Shown in pieces: positions 4,568 to 8,116 of a stretch of 8,116 nt of DNA (position 1 is the first letter of the stretch; every line of letters begins with the position of its first letter). The position numbers and the translations under genes are program-made. The DNA comes from Lachnospiraceae bacterium (GTDB lineage: Bacteria > Bacillota > Clostridia > Lachnospirales > Lachnospiraceae). Location of the stretch: positions 1-8,116 of the forward strand of contig JAFTPY010000235.1 in the NCBI GenBank assembly GCA_017463035.1, given 5' to 3'. The notes beneath the pieces were generated by a model. It was given only the letters and a program-made list of their open reading frames with translations, made no database searches and was not told where the DNA came from.

Positions 4568-5163
4568 GAAAAAACAAGAAAATAACTAATCCGAATATCT
4601 TAATTGAAAAGCAAAAGTTCTATATCAGCGAATTTGATCAGGAAGCAGCCTGGCTTTCTTTTATGCACAGGGAAGGCTGGAAATTTATCTCCACCGACGG
4701 CTTTCATTATCAATTTGAAAAATCCGAAAAAGAGGATTGGGTCTATGAATTGGATTACTTAGAAAACGGCGTTGCAGGAGAAGACTATCTCCAGATGTAC
4801 CGGGACTTCGGTTGGGAATATATCTTCCAAAACGACCATTGGTGCTATTTCCGCAAGAAACGCGTAGAAGGAGAAGAAACCGATACCACCCTCTTCGGAG
4901 ATCGTGAATCCAAGCTGGAGCTTTGCAAACGGGTGGTACACGGACAGTTTTTACGAATGCTTCCGTTTATTTTACTGTTTCCGAGCATACTCACTCTGTT
5001 CCGGCTGGCTGATCCGCTTAAAAACGCAGGACCGGTGCTCGGTATTTTTTTAAGCATCGTTACCGTACTTTCTCTTCTCATTTTCATCGTGCCGTTTGTT
5101 ATCTACATAAACCAAATCCGTCGCCTGAACAAGCTGATTAAGGCGCTGGAAGGAACAAAATAA
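4564..5163 (+). CDS. DUF2812 domain membrane protein coupled to PadR
   Basis: A 199-residue protein with an N-terminal DUF2812 domain and a C-terminal membrane hairpin. The soluble part (about 15-115) shows the domain's aromatic pattern: AAWLSFMHREGWKF at 28-41, YELDY at 61-65, FGWEYI at 82-87, WCYFRK at 93-98, and LFGDRESKLE at 110-119. Two hydrophobic segments follow at about 131-147 and 156-182, then a basic tail (RRLNKLIK). There is no signal peptide, so the N-terminal domain probably faces the cytoplasm. Function of DUF2812 is unknown; it is repeatedly found next to PadR genes in Firmicutes, suggesting a shared stress or drug response (inference). The ATG overlaps the padR stop and has AGGAGGT at 4549-4555, eight bases away. 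No transporter follows, and the next gene is convergent. Confidence 0.88.
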   Translation: MRKNKKITNPNILIEKQKFYISEFDQEAAWLSFMHREGWKFISTDGFHYQFEKSEKEDWVYELDYLENGVAGEDYLQMYRDFGWEYIFQNDHWCYFRKKRVEGEETDTTLFGDRESKLELCKRVVHGQFLRMLPFILLFPSILTLFRLADPLKNAGPVLGIFLSIVTVLSLLIFIVPFVIYINQIRRLNKLIKALEGTK

Positions 5164-5173
5164 GACTTCCCAT

Positions 5174-5220
5174 AAAAGAAAAACTCCTGCGCTTGATGCT
5201 TTACTCATCAAACGCAGGAG
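5174..5220 (-). terminator. Strong terminator of the sigma/lipoprotein operon
   Basis: CTCCTGCG (5220-5213 on the minus strand) pairs with CGCAGGAG (5191-5184), continued after one mismatch by TTGATG/CATCAA, with a 7-nt loop. On the minus strand it is followed by TTTTTCTTTT (5183-5174), 13 bp after the lipoprotein stop. On the plus strand there is no T-run, so the convergent padR-DUF2812 transcript has only the hairpin to stop it. Confidence 0.9.
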
Positions 5221-5233
5221 AACAAACATGTTG

Positions 5234-7441
5234 CTATTTCACTTCACTTACACCGTTCTCTGATATTCCGACTCCGTTACTCTCATCAATCAATTTCTGC
5301 CAGGAATCCCAGACCTCATCCACGCATACCTCCGGTGTTTTTTCCGCAAAAGGATAGTTCTTTGTCAAATCACAAATATCCAGCCCATCCACCAGATAAC
5401 GGGTTAAGAAGTTCACTGTCTCCTTTCTATTATCGTTATAATGCGGAAGGGTTTCATCGCAGGCACGATCGTACTTAAAATGTGCGTAATACGGTTCTTG
5501 ATACAAAGCCGGCTCATCATTATATCCGGGAGTTTCATTGGTATAAAGGTTATACGCAAAAGCAATATCCGCCGCCGTTTCCGCATCGTAACAAGCCGGA
5601 ATCACCCATACATTTCCGTACACATAGGTATAATACTCTTCCTGTCCGTCCGGCTTCGGCGGTACCACAAACCCTATCTCATCCGTCATGTTGTTCTTTC
5701 CGTAAGGCGCATCCGGCTTACAAAGTGCTTCCTCCGCAAACTGCATTGCTGCCTTTCCTTCCCGAAATACTGAAATATGCCGGTCCGCTGCCGCACCTGA
5801 CGGCTTAGGCATCTCATACCCCTTTGTGTAAAGCTCTGCCGCAAACTCCATGGCCCCCAGCACAGACTCATCCTTACAGTTATTGTAAATCATTCCGTCT
5901 TTATCCACTGCAATAAAATCCTTGCCCGTAGAAGTCACCAGACACTGCAAGGTATCCGCAGCATCCGAACAGGTGGCATACACATCCGTCTTCCCGTCCC
6001 CATCCGTATCCCGGGTTAAGATTTCACAAATTTCCTCAAACTTCGACCAGGTCCACTCTCCCCTTGCCTGCAAATCATAAAGTAAATCCGGGTCAAGCCC
6101 CGCCTCCTCAAACAGCCTCTTATTAAAGATGATTCCTCCTCCCGGCTCCATCCACTCCGATCTCATACCGTAAATACTCTTCCCCTTGGTCATAACCTTC
6201 GTTACCGCATCACTCCACTTATCCCAACGTTCTCTGTCATCATTACTTATCCCCAACTCCTCCAGCGTAGCCAGGTCGTAGAACAGTCCTTTAGCTAACG
6301 GCTTTGCGATAAACCGATAGTCCAGTTCAATCACCTGCGCCACCGGCTTTCCGGCTTCTACAGAGCTTATATAAACCTCCTGCATCTTGTCCCAATCAGC
6401 CACCTTCTTTGCACCGATGGTACAGTTATGGGTCTGCATAATCTCCTCACGGTATAACCGGATTGCCTCTTCCTGTGCGTTGGTCGGAACAGAAGTAACC
6501 TCCGGAGAATAAGTATCTCCGATAATTATCTGAAGACCGTTTAAGTTTCTCGGTATTTCCGGCCCTGCTATAGGTGTCGGTACGACAGATTGTTCCAATA
6601 CAAATTCCACCAGACTCTCTCTTTTCTCTCCGGAACCGGTGACCAAGCGATAGGCTCCGTCCGGCAAACTGTCATATATCCGCAAGGAATACCGCATGGT
6701 CGCTTCCTGCCCCGGTAAAATTGACAGCCCATCCTCCCGTGAAAAGCGACTCCATACAGAAAGCGGTATCTCATACCAGCCTTCATCCGGACATACTTCA
6801 AGCACATACTCATATTTCTCAACCATATACGCCTGTTCACCCTGATTCTCAATGGTAACTGTAAGTGTATTGCCGTATTTTACAGCTGTCGTCACCAACC
6901 CCGGAACCGTTGTCACAGGCTGTGCTTCGGTCAAAAGCTCCTTCCTCCAACCTTTTTCATTCAATACAAGCGGTCCGACCTTTCCGGCATCCGTAATAGA
7001 GGAAAAAGAATTCTCACTCTCCCACCTATAGTCCTCTTTTATTTCCTTTGCCGGCAACTTCACCTTGTACGCCTGTCCGTCCGGCATAATCCAGTATCCG
7101 TTGCTCCAATACCCGTATGTAATATGCGGTTCCAAGGCTTCATCGTCCGCCTTTTGTGCCACCGCAATACCGTAAATCGGCAAAGTAACCGACTCATTTG
7201 TCCACTCCTTTGCCGGCTTGGCAGACAACCGGCTGATTTGCTCCAGAAATCTGTTCACTTCGTTTTCGTCTATTAACGTATAGCTTACGGAATCTTCCTT
7301 TTGATACTCCATAAATACAACCGTCTTTTCTTCCTCCGGAAGCACATCCTTCAAAAGTTCGTTAGGTTCTTTGTTACAGGACACAAACAAAGTCATGATT
7401 CCCATACAAATACAGTTCAACAGTATTCTTATCTTACCCAT
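5234..7441 (-). CDS. Multidomain lipoprotein: two N-terminal beta domains fused to a family-1 solute-binding domain
   Basis: A 735-residue exported lipoprotein, far longer than the usual 400-550 of a sugar-type binding protein. Residues 1-22 are a lipoprotein signal ending in FVSC (C22; Phe at -3 is unusual). Residues about 38-140 form a small beta domain with YTLIDENEVNRFLEQI and the GYWSNGYWIMPDGQAYKV strand. Residues about 185-282 form an Ig-like domain (LTVTIENQGEQAYMVEKYEYVLE, LPGQEATMRYSL, LPDGAYRLV). A Pro/Thr linker near 287-296 leads to the solute-binding domain, about 300-720, with IIFNKRLFEEAGLD at 437-450, GEWTWSKFEEI at 461-471 and a calcium-loop-like DTDGDGKTD at 478-486. The ligand is unknown; an oligosaccharide is likely from family. 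GGGAG at 7449-7453 lies seven bases before the ATG. No permease or ATPase is nearby. It is last in an operon with an anti-sigma-like gene, so it may act as a sensor. Confidence 0.85.
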   Translation of the reverse strand: MGKIRILLNCICMGIMTLFVSCNKEPNELLKDVLPEEEKTVVFMEYQKEDSVSYTLIDENEVNRFLEQISRLSAKPAKEWTNESVTLPIYGIAVAQKADDEALEPHITYGYWSNGYWIMPDGQAYKVKLPAKEIKEDYRWESENSFSSITDAGKVGPLVLNEKGWRKELLTEAQPVTTVPGLVTTAVKYGNTLTVTIENQGEQAYMVEKYEYVLEVCPDEGWYEIPLSVWSRFSREDGLSILPGQEATMRYSLRIYDSLPDGAYRLVTGSGEKRESLVEFVLEQSVVPTPIAGPEIPRNLNGLQIIIGDTYSPEVTSVPTNAQEEAIRLYREEIMQTHNCTIGAKKVADWDKMQEVYISSVEAGKPVAQVIELDYRFIAKPLAKGLFYDLATLEELGISNDDRERWDKWSDAVTKVMTKGKSIYGMRSEWMEPGGGIIFNKRLFEEAGLDPDLLYDLQARGEWTWSKFEEICEILTRDTDGDGKTDVYATCSDAADTLQCLVTSTGKDFIAVDKDGMIYNNCKDESVLGAMEFAAELYTKGYEMPKPSGAAADRHISVFREGKAAMQFAEEALCKPDAPYGKNNMTDEIGFVVPPKPDGQEEYYTYVYGNVWVIPACYDAETAADIAFAYNLYTNETPGYNDEPALYQEPYYAHFKYDRACDETLPHYNDNRKETVNFLTRYLVDGLDICDLTKNYPFAEKTPEVCVDEVWDSWQKLIDESNGVGISENGVSEVK

Positions 7442-7489
7442 AACACCACTCCCTTCTTCATACCGAGTATCTTATTTTCGCTGTTACTC

Positions 7490-8086
7490 CTATCCCTTCC
7501 GTTCCACACTTTCCGTTCTTTCGATTACCGCACTGTACCCGTCTTCTGTTTCCTCCACCAGAAGATAGCAAAAATGCACCAAATTTGTCTCCACGTCCGT
7601 ATACGTCATCATAAAACGGTACGGAAATCCTTTCTCCTGTTCCGGAATATAAAACACATAGTTTTTATCCGTGCCCAGCTTCAAACCGACAATTTCCTCA
7701 AGTACATCGGAGAATTCTCCCTCCGGCATAGTGGTTACGGCACTTATCTCTCCCGGAGACTTCTTGTTATAAGCAAATACGAATCCCTTCACTCCGTTCT
7801 CCGCTTCAAAAAAACTGATTGGCACACGTGTACCTTCCTGTACCTTATTCTCCACTACCGTTCCGTTCTGTGATGCATAAGCTAATAATGTAAAGTCCGA
7901 AGGATTCTCCCTATCTTTATGAAACAACGGACGTACACCGATTGTCAACGCAAGCAGCGCAGCGCAGGCAACCGCCAATTTCCATATCAGCCCGGTCGGC
8001 TTCTTTTTTGCTTTGTAATCCATCACTTCTTCTACATAACCGACATCAATTTTTCCAAGGGCATCTGAAAACTTTTCCGAATTCAT
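7490..8086 (-). CDS. Single-pass membrane protein, probable anti-sigma-like factor
   Basis: A 198-residue protein with a 30-residue cytoplasmic N-terminus (MNSEKFSDALGKIDVGYVEE, then a Lys-rich stretch), one membrane helix at about 33-52, and an extracellular part of about 145 residues with no cysteine pair. The short N-terminal segment, opening 'SDALGKIDVGYVEEV', resembles those of clostridial proteins encoded directly after ECF sigma factors. It lacks the zinc-binding His/Cys motif of ZAS anti-sigma factors. It should hold the sigma factor at the membrane and respond to an outside signal (inference from layout and context). GGGAGG (8094-8099) lies seven bases before the ATG, which overlaps the stop of the preceding gene by ATGA. 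The gene ends 48 bp before the lipoprotein gene. A general membrane protein of unknown role is the alternative. Confidence 0.65.
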   Translation of the reverse strand: MNSEKFSDALGKIDVGYVEEVMDYKAKKKPTGLIWKLAVACAALLALTIGVRPLFHKDRENPSDFTLLAYASQNGTVVENKVQEGTRVPISFFEAENGVKGFVFAYNKKSPGEISAVTTMPEGEFSDVLEEIVGLKLGTDKNYVFYIPEQEKGFPYRFMMTYTDVETNLVHFCYLLVEETEDGYSAVIERTESVERKG

Positions 8087-8116
8087 ACCAACACCTCCCT
8101 TTCCACCAGATACTCC
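8083..8116 (-). CDS. C-terminal end of an upstream gene, probably an ECF sigma factor (runs off window)
   Basis: The frame entering from the right edge ends EYLVEREVLV and stops at TGA (8085-8083), overlapping the next ATG in an ATGA junction. The ending resembles the tail of sigma-70 region 4 proteins, whose last helix often reads like '(R)LREYL'. Ten residues cannot prove it; the call rests mainly on the anti-sigma-like neighbour and the tight coupling. Confidence 0.45.
   Translation of the reverse strand, partial: EYLVEREVLV

Noticed and set aside
7301..7873. Long plus-strand open frame of 190 codons opposite the lipoprotein and anti-sigma-like genes
   Set aside because: It spans two well-supported minus-strand genes and their junction, is rich in His/Ser/Leu as expected for an antisense frame, and has no ribosome binding site.
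1..8116. CRISPR array, insertion sequence or prophage
   Set aside because: No regularly spaced repeats, transposase, integrase or phage structural gene was seen; the repeats present are operators or hairpins.

Overview
The window looks like chromosomal DNA from a Gram-positive anaerobe of the Clostridia, probably a Lachnospiraceae-type bacterium (inference). The grounds are strong AGGAGG-type ribosome binding sites, sigma-A promoters with 17-bp spacers, the PyrK/PyrD type of dihydroorotate dehydrogenase, a DegV protein, a PadR-DUF2812 pair, tRNA genes without encoded CCA, and a sigma-factor operon carrying a lipoprotein. Most genes read leftward; only hicAB and padR-DUF2812 read rightward.

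Positions 1-2000 (minus strand): a WYL-domain regulator gene is followed after 23 bp by pyrK and then by the first codons of pyrD. The regulator promoter is a clear sigma-A promoter bracketed by three exact copies of a 12-bp sequence (TTCGTGAAGGCA), which look like operators. The regulator therefore probably controls itself and, by read-through, two steps of pyrimidine synthesis. Upstream of it lies a two-gene tRNA transcription unit (Pro-CGG, Thr-CGT) with an excellent promoter and its own terminator.

Positions 2340-3095 (plus strand): a HicA/HicB-type toxin-antitoxin pair with ATGA overlap, an AT-rich palindromic promoter region, and a hairpin shared with the convergent DegV gene (3096-3926, minus).

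Positions 3927-5163: a divergent control region with a DegV promoter on the minus strand and, on the plus strand, a near-consensus promoter loaded with four copies of a 17-bp PadR-like operator. It drives padR and a translationally coupled DUF2812 membrane protein.

Positions 5174-8116 (minus strand): the end of an operon whose visible parts are the last codons of a probable ECF sigma factor, an ATGA-coupled single-pass membrane protein of anti-sigma-like layout, and a 735-residue lipoprotein joining two beta-type N-terminal domains to a family-1 solute-binding domain. It ends at a strong terminator. No transporter permease is present, so a sensing rather than an uptake role is plausible.

The most interesting items are the operator-decorated WYL-pyrKD unit, the four-operator PadR-DUF2812 module, and the sigma / membrane protein / solute-binding lipoprotein operon. 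All assignments come from reading the sequence; no database search was possible.
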